Shown: one piece after another, positions 9,237-17,197 of the stretch
Layout: every line of letters begins with the position of its first letter
Position numbering within the stretch: the stretch's first letter is position 1
Assembly: GCA_022781925.1 (NCBI GenBank)
Contig: JALESO010000002.1
Coordinates: 21,085-85,084, forward strand
DNA: 64,000 bases
From: Lachnospiraceae bacterium
GTDB lineage: Bacteria > Bacillota > Clostridia > Lachnospirales > Lachnospiraceae
Direction of reading: 5' to 3'
Notes under the pieces: model-generated
Databases searched by the model: none
What the model saw: only the letters and a program-made list of their open reading frames with translations
Told to the model about the DNA's origin: nothing
Translations under genes and position numbers: made by a program

Positions 9237-9386
9237 CTAAATTTCCCCGTAATATTTTTCAAGCAGAGCATCTATTTTCTTACTCTGTTCATAGACTGCT
9301 TCATGATCCAATCCCTGTTCCACCACTGCATCCAGCATCTTTCTCTCCTGGTTGATCATGTTCAACAATTCTGTTCTTTCCTGCAT
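9237..9386 (-). CDS. Spo0E-like aspartyl-phosphate phosphatase (49 aa)
   Basis: Very short gene found by reading the minus strand from an AGGAGG SD seven bases before ATG 9386. The 49 residues begin MQERTELLNMINQERKML and end in the segment VYEQSKKIDALLEKYY. This matches the Spo0E family pattern: a two-helix hairpin of about 45-60 residues with an S-x-x-x-D signature near the C-terminus (here S35-K-K-I-D39). Spo0E proteins dephosphorylate Spo0A~P and delay sporulation. A TTGACT-18-TAAAAT promoter and two Spo0A-box-like sites lie upstream, and a clear terminator lies downstream. Family call rests on length, helical pattern and the signature. Confidence 0.82.
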   Translation of the reverse strand: MQERTELLNMINQERKMLDAVVEQGLDHEAVYEQSKKIDALLEKYYGEI

Positions 9387-9506
9387 TCCGATTCCTCCTC
9401 ATGTGCCATTCCGGCAAAACTAAATCGTCATCTGTTCCGTTTCGGATATTCCTAAGTAAATTACTGCTTCGGGTGCAATCTGCGTGTCTCCCGAAACAGT
9501 AACTAT

Positions 9507-9536
9507 ATTTTACTCTTATTGTTCCATAAAAGTCAA
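9507..9536 (-). promoter_or_regulatory. Promoter of the Spo0E-like gene
   Basis: On the minus strand, TTGACT (9531-9536), an 18-bp spacer and TAAAAT (9507-9512). It lies about 120 bp before the start codon. Confidence 0.55.
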
Positions 9537-9555
9537 ACAAATATGAGAAAAAGCA

Positions 9556-9574
9556 GTCGACATTTTTCGACAAA
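9556..9574 (-). promoter_or_regulatory. Spo0A-box-like sites upstream of the Spo0E-like gene
   Basis: On the minus strand, TTTGTCGAA (9566-9574) matches the 0A box core TGTCGAA exactly, and TGTCGAC follows at 9556-9562 with one mismatch. They lie 20-38 bp upstream of the -35 element, a position compatible with activation by Spo0A~P. Confidence 0.6.
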
Positions 9575-9619
9575 TTAATGTTTTTCTCTCTATTTGCTAA
9601 TAATAACCATTACAAACTA

Positions 9620-9934
9620 TTACTTACAGCAGAAATCTGCACACTCGGTATCTTTACACTGACAGACCTGGCTGCCTCCGCCGATGCCAATGCTGTCCGC
9701 ACAGCATTTACAGCTGCGGTTGTGTACACAGCTTGTTGCTTCACAGTCAATGTTTACCGTGCTGCTGGCCTGGCCAGTGGAATTGTATGCGCTTCCGGTT
9801 CTCTCCCGGAAACTCTCGCAGCAGGTATCACTGGCTTTCTTTGCATTGGAACCTCCCACAGTGATATCATCCTTGGAACAATAATGATCCTGATTGTACA
9901 GGCAGCTTGTTACAGAACAGTCTAATTGCGTCAT
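9620..9934 (-). CDS. DUF1540 domain-containing Cys-rich protein
   Basis: Small cytoplasmic protein of 104 residues with 17 cysteines, no signal peptide and no membrane segment. It contains two copies of the DUF1540 pattern: C-S-V-T-S-C-x-Y-N...C...I-x-V-G-G...C-C at about 6-40, and C-E-A-T-S-C-V-H-N...I-G-I-G-G...C-C from 63 to the end. The cysteine spacing suggests metal binding, but no function is established for the family. Start ATG at 9934 follows an AAAGGAGG SD. It appears to be monocistronic. Confidence 0.9.
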   Translation of the reverse strand: MTQLDCSVTSCLYNQDHYCSKDDITVGGSNAKKASDTCCESFRERTGSAYNSTGQASSTVNIDCEATSCVHNRSCKCCADSIGIGGGSQVCQCKDTECADFCCK

Positions 9935-10035
9935 TGCAACTTCCTCCTTTTTCTTTCATACGAAGGAAGTATGTCCGCTTTTTCTGATTTTATGTAAGAA
10001 AATTGATTTATGTGGGAATATGCGCTGACAGACAA

Positions 10036-10076
10036 AAAAATACCTGCGGCAGATATGTTCTGTCACAGGTATCAAA
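10036..10076 (-). terminator. Terminator after the SEC-C gene
   Basis: ATACCTG (10040-10046) pairs with CAGGTAT (10066-10072), and inside it GGCAGA pairs with TCTGTC around a five-base loop. On the minus strand a run of seven T follows the stem. It lies about 30 bp past the SEC-C gene stop. Confidence 0.85.
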
Positions 10077-10103
10077 AATTTACAATTTCTGTCTCGTTTT
10101 TTA

Positions 10104-10610
10104 TTATTTATTTCTGCCGCAGCATTTTTTGTATTTCTTGCCGCTTCCGCATGGACACGGATCATTTGGATATACTTTTGCTTCTTTTACAACAGTGCCG
10201 GATTTCTTCTGCTCTGTGTATAACTGTTTTAATTTGTCCTCAGAGAAGATCTCTTTCCACTGTGGAAGCTCATATAACCAGTCAGCCTTTGCCTCTACCA
10301 TGTTTTTGTATAATTTTTCTTTATCAAAAGCAAGGCTTACGTGAGAATCCTCTGTCAGATCCTCCAGATTATTTGGAGTAACAAGGCTCTCATCGATACC
10401 ATCCAAGAATCCTACCATAGCCATTACTTCGATCTCAAAACGCTCTGCCAGTTCTTTGACTGTTCCTTCTACTACTTCATTCGGATTGGAGAGAAGTTTC
10501 TCATATACACTTTTCTCAATTGCAAAGTAGCGGCTCCAGAAATTCTGAAGCTGACCTCTGTCTGCTTTTTCATTAAAGGCAACTGCCTGCCAATCCTGTA
10601 ATAATCCCAT
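10104..10610 (-). CDS. SEC-C metal-binding domain protein
   Basis: 168 residues, soluble. The C-terminus [17 protein letters not shown] is a canonical SEC-C zinc motif (C-x-C-x8-C-C) of the type found at the end of SecA and in many stand-alone proteins. The preceding 145 residues are helical, acidic and Trp/Phe-rich, with no fold I recognise. The start is taken at ATG 10610, eight bases after an AAAGGTGG SD, rather than a GTG four codons upstream that overlaps the SD. Transcribed alone from a TTTACA-18-TATACT promoter and closed by a terminator. Role unknown. Confidence 0.88.
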   Translation of the reverse strand: MGLLQDWQAVAFNEKADRGQLQNFWSRYFAIEKSVYEKLLSNPNEVVEGTVKELAERFEIEVMAMVGFLDGIDESLVTPNNLEDLTEDSHVSLAFDKEKLYKNMVEAKADWLYELPQWKEIFSEDKLKQLYTEQKKSGTVVKEAKVYPNDPCPCGSGKKYKKCCGRNK

Positions 10611-10663
10611 TATTTTTACCACCTTTTATTTTTTATTCATAAGTGCAATTTACTGCATGTTTT

Positions 10664-10693
10664 AGTATACCTCATATATATGGTGTTTGTAAA
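10664..10693 (-). promoter_or_regulatory. Promoter of the SEC-C gene
   Basis: On the minus strand, TTTACA (10688-10693), an 18-bp spacer and TATACT (10664-10669), about 55 bp before the SEC-C start codon. Confidence 0.65.
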
Positions 10694-10869
10694 CTGAATT
10701 TTTTTGAATAAATCCCTTCCTGGCGGTTATACTTTAAACAGGCGGCGGATTTCACTTATTTTTACCCCCATACAGCCTGCCGCCCGGGCCGGTTTTCCGG
10801 CACAAAAGACAAGTTTTTTAACTTATCCTCCCCTATTTATTATTGCGGGAAAGATCTCGCTTTCCCACG
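10694..10869. other. Non-coding stretch between the araA terminator and the SEC-C promoter
   Basis: No coding signal on either strand. Two small hairpins stand out: GCCGG-TTTT-CCGGC (10788-10801) and GGGAAAG-ATCTCG-CTTTCCC (10847-10866). Neither is followed by a T-run. A plus-strand open frame here (10704-10895) has no SD and runs into the terminator. Confidence 0.4.
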
Positions 10870-10914
10870 AAAAGATACCGCCACGGATCCACTGACCGGT
10901 GACGGTATCTTTTT
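10870..10914 (-). terminator. Terminator of the araBDA operon
   Basis: GATACCG (10874-10880) pairs with CGGTATC (10903-10909), with AAA/TTTTT flanks on both sides. It lies about 85 bp past the araA stop. Confidence 0.85.
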
Positions 10915-10998
10915 CATTTTATAATAAGATCATATGCTTCCGGAACACCGGTCTTTCCTATGTTTCCGAAACAATTCGAACATTTACTTTTGAAATAT

Positions 10999-12498
10999 CT
11001 ATTTTCTGTAAGCAAGTGCATTCCAGCGCAGTTCGTTCTTTAACTGACGGATGGTTGTATCTTTATCGATGTATACGGCTTCGATGCCCATTGCTGCTGC
11101 CCAGTCTCCCATCTGCTCTGCAGTCAGATCATAGGAGAAAGCGGTATGGTGTGCACCGCCTGCCAGGATCCATGCTTCCGCACCGGTGAGCAGATTCGGC
11201 TGTGGTGTCCAGAATGCTGTTGCAACCGGAAGTTTCGGCATCGGTTTCTCTGTCTTCTTGCATTCTACATCGTTGATGATCAGGCGGAAACGATCCCCCA
11301 GATCAATCAGGGAAGTTGCGATCGCCGGACCTGTTTTTGCGGTAAATACCAGACGAGCCGGATCTTCTCTGTCACCCATGGACAGCGGCTGCTCTTTGAT
11401 GCTGATCGGGCCGTCCGCAATACTCGGGCAGACCTCCAGCATATGTGCCTCCAGAACGCCTTCTTTTCCCGGAACCAGATTATAAGTATAATCTTCCATA
11501 AAGGAGGTTCCCTTTGCATCTTTCATACCCTGGGTCATGATCTTCATGACACGTACCATAGCGGCTGTCTTCCAGTCACCTTCTCCGCCGAATCCGTATC
11601 CTTTTTCCATCAGACGCTGGATGGCAAGTCCCGGCAGCTGTTTTAACGCGCCCAGATCTCCGAAGTGTGTAACGATGGCCTGATAGTTTTTCTCCTCCAG
11701 GAAACGCTCAAAACCGATCTCGATGCCGGCCTGAACTGCCACATGTTTACGGAATTCTTTCTCATCTCTGCCCTCTAAGAGGATCTGATATCTGCTGTAA
11801 TATTCCTCTACCAGCGTATCAATGTCTGCCTGGGAAACTGCTGCAACAGCTTCAGCGATCTCATTGACCGGATAAGCGTCTACTTCCCAGCCGAATTTGA
11901 TCTGTGCTTCTACTTTATCGCCCTCAGTAACGGCTACGTTTCTCATGTTATCTGCGATTCGCATAACGCGGACATGGCTGCTCTCTACGACACCGACTGC
12001 AGTGCGCATCCAGGAACCGATCTTTTTCTGAACGGCTTCGTCTTCCCAGTAACCTACTACGATCTTGCGCTCCATGCCAAGGCGGCTGAAAATGTGGCCG
12101 TACTCACGGTCGCCGTGTGCAGACTGGTTCTCGTTCATGAAATCCATGTCGATGCTGTCATATGGAATCTCACGGTTGAACTGTGTGTGCAGGTGAAGCA
12201 GCGGTTTTCTGTACTCCTGCAGGCCGAGGATCCATGATTTTGCCGGTGAGAATGTGTGCATCCATGTGATGACACCGGCACAGTTCTCATCGTTGTTTGC
12301 CTCGTTAAATGTCTGACGGATCAGCGCGTTTGTGATCAGGGTCGGTTTCCAGACAACTTCGTATGGAAGATTTCCGGATGCGTTCAGTGCGTTTACAATG
12401 ATCTTTGCATGCTCTGCCACATGTGCGAGACATTCGTCTCCGTATAAATCCTGAGAACCGGTACAAAACCAAAACTTATAATTTTTCTGCTGAATCAT
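10999..12498 (-). CDS. araA: L-arabinose isomerase
   Basis: Cytosolic Mn-dependent enzyme converting L-arabinose to L-ribulose, 499 residues, full family length. Segments carrying the known active-site residues of the E. coli enzyme are present: GGEGDWKTAAMVR (catalytic Glu), SFMEDYTYNL (second Glu), HMLEVCPSI (His) and AGGAHHTAFS (His pair). The N-terminus FWFCTGSQDLYGDE is typical. Last gene of a three-gene operon with araD and the FGGY kinase. SD GGAGGA lies six bases before ATG 12498. Confidence 0.98.
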   Translation of the reverse strand: MIQQKNYKFWFCTGSQDLYGDECLAHVAEHAKIIVNALNASGNLPYEVVWKPTLITNALIRQTFNEANNDENCAGVITWMHTFSPAKSWILGLQEYRKPLLHLHTQFNREIPYDSIDMDFMNENQSAHGDREYGHIFSRLGMERKIVVGYWEDEAVQKKIGSWMRTAVGVVESSHVRVMRIADNMRNVAVTEGDKVEAQIKFGWEVDAYPVNEIAEAVAAVSQADIDTLVEEYYSRYQILLEGRDEKEFRKHVAVQAGIEIGFERFLEEKNYQAIVTHFGDLGALKQLPGLAIQRLMEKGYGFGGEGDWKTAAMVRVMKIMTQGMKDAKGTSFMEDYTYNLVPGKEGVLEAHMLEVCPSIADGPISIKEQPLSMGDREDPARLVFTAKTGPAIATSLIDLGDRFRLIINDVECKKTEKPMPKLPVATAFWTPQPNLLTGAEAWILAGGAHHTAFSYDLTAEQMGDWAAAMGIEAVYIDKDTTIRQLKNELRWNALAYRK

Positions 12499-12574
12499 AA
12501 TGTATTCCTCCTCATAAAATGCTTGTGCATATTTGAATCCTGTATTTTTTCATTCTGAAAATCGCAATTGTCAC

Positions 12575-12590
12575 ATAACAGGTCTGTTAT
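12575..12590. other. Intercistronic palindrome between araD and araA
   Basis: ATAACAG-GT-CTGTTAT is an exact 7-bp inverted repeat in the 114-bp araD-araA gap. It could be a small mRNA hairpin modulating relative expression. On the plus strand a T-run follows, but no plus-strand gene ends here. Confidence 0.35.
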
Positions 12591-12612
12591 ATTTTTTACA
12601 GAGCCTATTTTT

Positions 12613-13320
12613 CTATTTTTCAACGTTACCCTGTCCATAGTAGGCATTTGCGCCGTGTTTGCGGTAGTAATGCTTGTCCTGCAGTTCCTGCGGTGCCGGC
12701 TGGTTCTGCGGATTGATCATCTCACAACGGGCTGCCATTTTTGCCACTTCCTCCAGAACGACTGCATTGTGCACTGCTTCATGAGCGTCCTTGCCCCAGG
12801 TGAAAGGACCGTGATTCTTGCACAGTACCGCCGGAACAGCGATATAATCTTTGCCGCGGCGCTCAAACTCATCTGCGATCAGCACACCTGTGTTGTACTC
12901 ATACGCCTCGTCAATCTCTTCCTTTGTCAGATTGCGGACACATGGAACTTCTCCGTAAATATAATCCGCATGGGTGGTTCCGTAACACGGAATGTCACGT
13001 CCTGCCTGCGCCCAGCTTGTGGCCCAGGAAGAATGGGTATGCACGATACCGCCGATTTCCGGAAAACGGTTGTAAAGAACTACATGGGTGGCTGTATCGG
13101 AAGAAGGATTGTAGCATCCCTCCACTTTATTGCCCTGCAGATCTACCACCACCATATCTTCCGGTGTCAGAAGATCATATTCCACACCGCTCGGTTTGAT
13201 GACAAACAGACCGGATGCGCGGTCGATACCGCTGACATTTCCCCAGGTGAATGTCACAAGCCCATATTTTGGAAGCATCATATTTGCCTCATAAACCTGT
13301 TTCTTTAATTCCTCCAGCAT
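12613..13320 (-). CDS. araD: L-ribulose-5-phosphate 4-epimerase
   Basis: Class II aldolase-fold zinc enzyme making D-xylulose 5-phosphate, 235 residues. Visible features: TWGNVSGID and KPSGVEYD in the substrate-binding region, zinc ligands in [16 protein letters not shown] (about residues 92-107), the Asp of THADYIYGE, a His in [17 protein letters not shown], and the C-terminal [11 protein letters not shown] that carries the catalytic Tyr. It sits between the kinase and araA, 114 bp from the latter. Start ATG 13320 follows a GGAGGA SD. Confidence 0.97.
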   Translation of the reverse strand: MLEELKKQVYEANMMLPKYGLVTFTWGNVSGIDRASGLFVIKPSGVEYDLLTPEDMVVVDLQGNKVEGCYNPSSDTATHVVLYNRFPEIGGIVHTHSSWATSWAQAGRDIPCYGTTHADYIYGEVPCVRNLTKEEIDEAYEYNTGVLIADEFERRGKDYIAVPAVLCKNHGPFTWGKDAHEAVHNAVVLEEVAKMAARCEMINPQNQPAPQELQDKHYYRKHGANAYYGQGNVEK

Positions 13321-13398
13321 GATGAAGTCCTCCTGTATTCAACTCCTGTATCGATCCAAAATTTCCAAATATTGAAATCGATGTGCTTACGTTTCTTC

Positions 13399-15000
13399 TT
13401 ATCGCAGCTGCTCTACTGCCGCACGCTCAATGGCAAGACCGTTCTTATAATCTGTCATAAACCGTTCAAAGCCTTCCACATCGGCCGCATCCGGCTGCAT
13501 CACACTGCCTTCCTCGCCATGGAATACTTTCTCACTCAGGTACTCCGGAAGTGTCTCGCCATCCGCTTTCTGCTGCATGTAGGATGCAAGGATCGCAATT
13601 CCCCAGGCGCCGCCCTCTCCGGCTGTCTCCATTACGAATACCGGTGTCTGCATGGCCGCTGCCATAATGCGCTGTCCCACACCTTTTGTCAGGAAAAGAC
13701 CGCCATGGCCCAGCATCTTGTCGATCTGCACCTGCTCTTCTTTCACCAGAATATCCATACCCGCTTTCAGGGCACCGAGGGATGTCATCAGATGTACCCG
13801 CATAAAGTTTGCCAGACTGAACTTACTATCCGGTCTGCGTACAAACAACGGCCGTCCCTCTTCGAATCCGGTAATGCTCTCACCGGAAAAATAATTGTAT
13901 GCCAAAAGTCCGCCACAGTCAGCATCGCCCTCCAGTGCTTTGCGGTACAGTGTTCCGTACAGTGTGTCCATATCCGGTTTCACACCGAATGCTTCCAGTG
14001 CTTCCCCGAACAGTCCGACCCATGCATTCAGATCAGACGTACAGTTGTTGCAATGTACCATTGCCACCGGTTTTCCGTCCGGTGTGGTCACCATATCGAT
14101 TTCTTCATAATATTTGGAAAGTGCCTGTTCCAGAACGATCATGGCAAATACACTGGTACCTGCGGATACGTTTCCGGTACGGACTGCCACGCTGTTCGTC
14201 GCTGTCATTCCGGTACCGGCATCACCTTCCGGCGGGCAGAGCGGAATACCGGCTTTCAGATCTCCGGACGGATCCAGCCATGCTGCTCCGGCTTCGGTAA
14301 GGATGCCTGCCTGTTCTCCTGCCACCAGTACCTTCGGGAAGATTTCCCGCAGCTTCAGTGCCACACCTTTTTCCTGTAATAACGCATCGAATTTCTCCAC
14401 CATGCTCTGATCATAGTCGTTCTGTGTGGAATCGATTGGGAACATACCGGATGCCTCTCCGACACCTACGACTTTTTCCCCGGTCAGCATCCAGTGGATG
14501 TAGCCTGCCAGCGTCGTCACGTACTGAATCTCAGACACATGCGGCTCTTTGTTCAAGATCGCCTGATACAGATGTGCCACGCTCCAGCGCTGTGGGATAT
14601 TAAAAGCAAGCAGTTCGGACAGTTCCTTTGCCGCATCCTCTGTCATCGTATTTCTCCAGGTACGGAACGGTACCAGAAGTGCATCGTTTTTATCAAATGC
14701 CATGTAGCCATGCATCATACCGCTGAATCCCATGGCAGCAAGCTGTGTCAGTGTCTCGCCGTATTTTTCCTGCACATCCTGTTTCAGTCCTGCATAACAG
14801 TCCTGCAGTCCTTCCCGGATATCCTCCAGGCTGTATGTCCAGATTTGATTCTCCAGACGGTTCTCCCATCCATGACTGCCGGATGCGATCGGATTGCCTT
14901 CCGGGTCTACCAGTACCGATTTGATCCTGGTGGAACCGAACTCCATACCAAGCACTGCTTTTCCGGATCGGATCACCTCTGCAATTTTTTCACGTTCCAT
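13399..15000 (-). CDS. araB: FGGY-family sugar kinase, probable L-ribulokinase
   Basis: Two-domain sugar kinase of 533 residues. FGGY hallmarks: the phosphate-1-like loop [16 protein letters not shown] at about 17-32, [12 protein letters not shown] with the catalytic-loop region, [29 protein letters not shown] and [14 protein letters not shown] near the C-terminus. Placement as first gene of an operon with araD and araA implies phosphorylation of L-ribulose. It does not look like the long enterobacterial AraB; it resembles the xylulokinase-like ribulokinase group seen in Clostridia. Substrate is inferred from context. Confidence 0.9.
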   Translation of the reverse strand: MEREKIAEVIRSGKAVLGMEFGSTRIKSVLVDPEGNPIASGSHGWENRLENQIWTYSLEDIREGLQDCYAGLKQDVQEKYGETLTQLAAMGFSGMMHGYMAFDKNDALLVPFRTWRNTMTEDAAKELSELLAFNIPQRWSVAHLYQAILNKEPHVSEIQYVTTLAGYIHWMLTGEKVVGVGEASGMFPIDSTQNDYDQSMVEKFDALLQEKGVALKLREIFPKVLVAGEQAGILTEAGAAWLDPSGDLKAGIPLCPPEGDAGTGMTATNSVAVRTGNVSAGTSVFAMIVLEQALSKYYEEIDMVTTPDGKPVAMVHCNNCTSDLNAWVGLFGEALEAFGVKPDMDTLYGTLYRKALEGDADCGGLLAYNYFSGESITGFEEGRPLFVRRPDSKFSLANFMRVHLMTSLGALKAGMDILVKEEQVQIDKMLGHGGLFLTKGVGQRIMAAAMQTPVFVMETAGEGGAWGIAILASYMQQKADGETLPEYLSEKVFHGEEGSVMQPDAADVEGFERFMTDYKNGLAIERAAVEQLR

Positions 15001-15103
15001 CTGTTTCCCCCTCCATCTCTAATCTCTAACTTCTAATATTATTTTCGTATCATTTTCCTATGCTCTTATCATAAAACATTTCCAGAAAAAGCAAAAGAAA
15101 AAT

Positions 15104-15133
15104 ATTATCCTATTTATGGACATTTATTATCCT
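15104..15133. promoter_or_regulatory. AraC-type tandem half-sites between araB and the regulator
   Basis: ATTATCCT occurs at 15104-15111 and 15126-15133 in direct orientation, 22 bp apart, close to two helical turns as is usual for AraC-family half-sites. The second copy lies in the spacer of the regulator's own promoter, and both lie upstream of a weak araB promoter (TATGAT -10 with a poor -35), the arrangement expected for an activator that also represses itself. Confidence 0.5.
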
Positions 15134-15145
15134 GTCAGTTACAAT
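15117..15145 (+). promoter_or_regulatory. Promoter of the AraC-family regulator
   Basis: TGGACA (15117-15122), a 17-bp spacer and TACAAT (15140-15145), each one mismatch from consensus. Confidence 0.6.
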
Positions 15146-15167
15146 GAGATTAATTAAGAAAAAATGA

Positions 15168-15206
15168 TTCGTAAAAATAGTTCGTAAAAGTAATTCAAAA
15201 AATGAA
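15168..15206 (+). repeat. Three tandem 13-bp repeats in the regulator leader
   Basis: TTCGTAAAAATAG, TTCGTAAAAGTAA and TTCAAAAAATGAA follow each other without gaps at 15168, 15181 and 15194. They lie downstream of the promoter in the 5' leader. Purpose unknown. Confidence 0.5.
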
Positions 15207-15266
15207 ATAACGAAATATAAAGAAATGTGCTATCGCACATCAAATCATCAGGAAGGAATGGTATCT

Positions 15267-16151
15267 ATGCTTGCAAATTTTGAAAAACGGGCCTACAACG
15301 GAACGGAGCGGGTCTGGACCGGACGCTACCGCAATCTGCACAACCTGCCCCACTGGCATCTGGAAAATGAACTGATCTGTGTGGAGCAGGGACAGGTCAC
15401 AGTTTCCCACAATCATCAGGAATATTTACTGACTGCCGGGGAAGCGATCTTTCTCGGAAGCGGTGAGATCCACTATATCAAAAGCGATCCGGACAGCATT
15501 GCCGCCATCACCCTTTTTGACGCTGCCCTCACCACCGGTCTGACCAACAGCTGTCAGCTCTGCTGTGCAAAGTTTTCCTGCAGCGACTACCGGATCCTTG
15601 ACGTATTTGCACAGATCCAAACGGAACTGCAGCAGCGCAGGCCGTTTTTCGAACAGCAGACCTGTCTGCTGATCCTCCAGCTTATGATCCGGATTTTCCG
15701 GGAAGAGGCAACGGTGCCAATGACCGCCCAGCCGGAACATTCCTCCATCTCCAACTACAAAAATCTGCTGGCAGAGATTGAGAAAAATTACTCTTATATC
15801 ACTTTTTCAGATGCGGCTTCTTTTATGGGCCTTTCCGAGCCTTATTTTTCCAGATTTTTCCGGAAGATCTCAGGCATGACATTTTCCAGATATCTGAACA
15901 CGGTGCGGCTGGAGCATGCCATCTCCATGCTGCAGGATCCCACGCAGAAACTGTCTGTGACAGAAGTTGCCTCCCGGTGCGGCTTTGATACGATCCGTCA
16001 TTTCAACCGGGTATTCCGCGATATCACAGGCATGACGCCAAGGGAACTGCCCCAGAATTATGTCCCGGACTTCAAACCGATCTGCCGGATCGAGGACGCT
16101 TTTAACCCCACACTGCAAAGTTCGGAACTCTTGACGGAATCGTCGGAATAG
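15267..16151 (+). CDS. AraC-family transcriptional regulator
   Basis: Sugar-responsive DNA-binding protein of 294 residues from ATG 15267, nine bases after a GGAAGGA SD; an in-frame ATG at 15258 abuts the SD and is less likely. The N-terminal cupin domain contains LPHWHLENELICVEQG (about 27-42) and an HNHQEYLLTAGEAIF strand pair. The C-terminal 100 residues form the twin helix-turn-helix of the family: ITFSDAASFMGLSEPYFSRFF and LSVTEVASRCGFDTIRHFNRVF, ending GMTPRELP. It is divergent from araB-araD-araA, so it is the likely regulator of arabinose use. The effector is inferred. Confidence 0.93.
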   Translation: MLANFEKRAYNGTERVWTGRYRNLHNLPHWHLENELICVEQGQVTVSHNHQEYLLTAGEAIFLGSGEIHYIKSDPDSIAAITLFDAALTTGLTNSCQLCCAKFSCSDYRILDVFAQIQTELQQRRPFFEQQTCLLILQLMIRIFREEATVPMTAQPEHSSISNYKNLLAEIEKNYSYITFSDAASFMGLSEPYFSRFFRKISGMTFSRYLNTVRLEHAISMLQDPTQKLSVTEVASRCGFDTIRHFNRVFRDITGMTPRELPQNYVPDFKPICRIEDAFNPTLQSSELLTESSE

Positions 16152-16198
16152 GCTAAGCTATGCTTATGCAGAAGAAATAGAAATGGAGAATTTACAAT

Positions 16199-16465
16199 AT
16201 GAAGAAATTAAAACAGATCACTGCCCTCATCGGTGTCATCGCGCTGGCCGGGCTCTATGTATCCACGCTGGTACTGGCGCTCATCGGCAGTGAACAGTGT
16301 ATCAATCTGCTGAAAGCAGCCGTATATGCAACCATCGTTCTTCCGGTGCTGTTGTGGGCATATTCCTTTATCTACCGCATGGTCAGAAAGGATCAGAAGC
16401 ATCCTGTGCCACCAGAAGAGTCCGGCTCTGCTGATACAGATGCTAAACAGACAATGGAAAAATAA
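16199..16465 (+). CDS. Small two-span membrane protein of unknown function
   Basis: 88 residues. The first two thirds are hydrophobic with spans at about 7-30 and 38-59, followed by a short charged tail rich in Glu, Asp and Pro. A GGAG SD lies upstream of ATG 16199. It follows the AraC regulator by 47 bp on the same strand and may be co-transcribed. No homology is recognised. A strong bidirectional terminator follows. Confidence 0.7.
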   Translation: MKKLKQITALIGVIALAGLYVSTLVLALIGSEQCINLLKAAVYATIVLPVLLWAYSFIYRMVRKDQKHPVPPEESGSADTDAKQTMEK

Positions 16466-16485
16466 CGTTTTTAGAAAATTGGTAA

Positions 16486-16538
16486 GAAAAAAGACAGGAA
16501 ACAAACGTAACCGTTACTTTGCTTCCTGTCTCTTTTTT
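16486..16538. terminator. Bidirectional terminator between the AraC operon and the ABC operon
   Basis: AAAAAAGACAGGAA and TTCCTGTCTCTTTTTT form a long stem that also includes CAAA/TTTG. It serves the plus-strand membrane-protein gene and the minus-strand DUF4340 gene, whose stop codon it touches. Confidence 0.9.
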
Positions 16539-17175
16539 ATTCACTGGTGCTATCACTTTGTACATCCGTCTGATTATCCGTCGAATTTTCTGTATTATCT
16601 GTTGTATCTTCCGCATCATCTGTCGTATCTTTCGTCTCATCTACCGTCAGATCATCCACACTTTTGTTCAATGTCGTATTGACATAACTGCTTCCCACCA
16701 GATATACATTGTCATCATCACTGATCTGCACATAAGTTCCTCCGAGGATCGCATTTGTACTGCCAAAAGTCAGTGTCTTCTCACTTCCATCGGAGAACGT
16801 GATCACCGCCTGCATGGACGGTGCATCCAGTCCATACTGCGCCGTATCCGTCGGACTCTCCACGGTACTGTCTGCCGTCATGCTTCCAAGGGAGGACAGC
16901 ATCGTCTTCATTTTATCACTGTCAATAGCTGCCGCAGTATCCGTCTCACAGCTCCAAGTATCATCGTTTTTCGTAAATGCCAGCCACTCACCGTCTTTTT
17001 CATAGGCGATTCCGGTGACATCCTCCGATGCAAACTGCAACGCATAGACTTTCTCATCTGCTTCCTTCTGCGCCGCTTTTTTATCCTGATTTTTCTGATA
17101 TCCTTTCATGCCGGCAGTGGCCGCCACAAAGACAGCCAGTACCACCAGCAGAAGGATCCATTGTTTTTTTCTCAT
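16537..17175 (-). CDS. DUF4340 domain-containing membrane-anchored protein
   Basis: 212 residues: a basic start, one membrane anchor (about 6-24), then a DUF4340-type extracytoplasmic domain containing IAYEKDGEWLAFTKNDDTW and an AQYGLDAPSMQAVITFSDGS segment. The last 35 residues are a low-complexity Asp/Thr/Ser tail. DUF4340 proteins commonly follow GldG-like proteins in ABC gene sets, exactly as here (gap 22 bp). It is likely an accessory subunit of that system. Function unproven. Confidence 0.85.
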   Translation of the reverse strand: MRKKQWILLLVVLAVFVAATAGMKGYQKNQDKKAAQKEADEKVYALQFASEDVTGIAYEKDGEWLAFTKNDDTWSCETDTAAAIDSDKMKTMLSSLGSMTADSTVESPTDTAQYGLDAPSMQAVITFSDGSEKTLTFGSTNAILGGTYVQISDDDNVYLVGSSYVNTTLNKSVDDLTVDETKDTTDDAEDTTDNTENSTDNQTDVQSDSTSE

Positions 17176-17197
17176 AAAACAGTCCGTTCCTTTCCTA

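Noticed and set aside
12568..13308. 246-codon plus-strand open frame opposite araD
   Set aside because: Shadow of araD; no recognisable motif.
13372..14379. 335-codon plus-strand open frame opposite the FGGY kinase
   Set aside because: Antisense to a conserved gene; low-complexity Cys/His-rich product, no SD.
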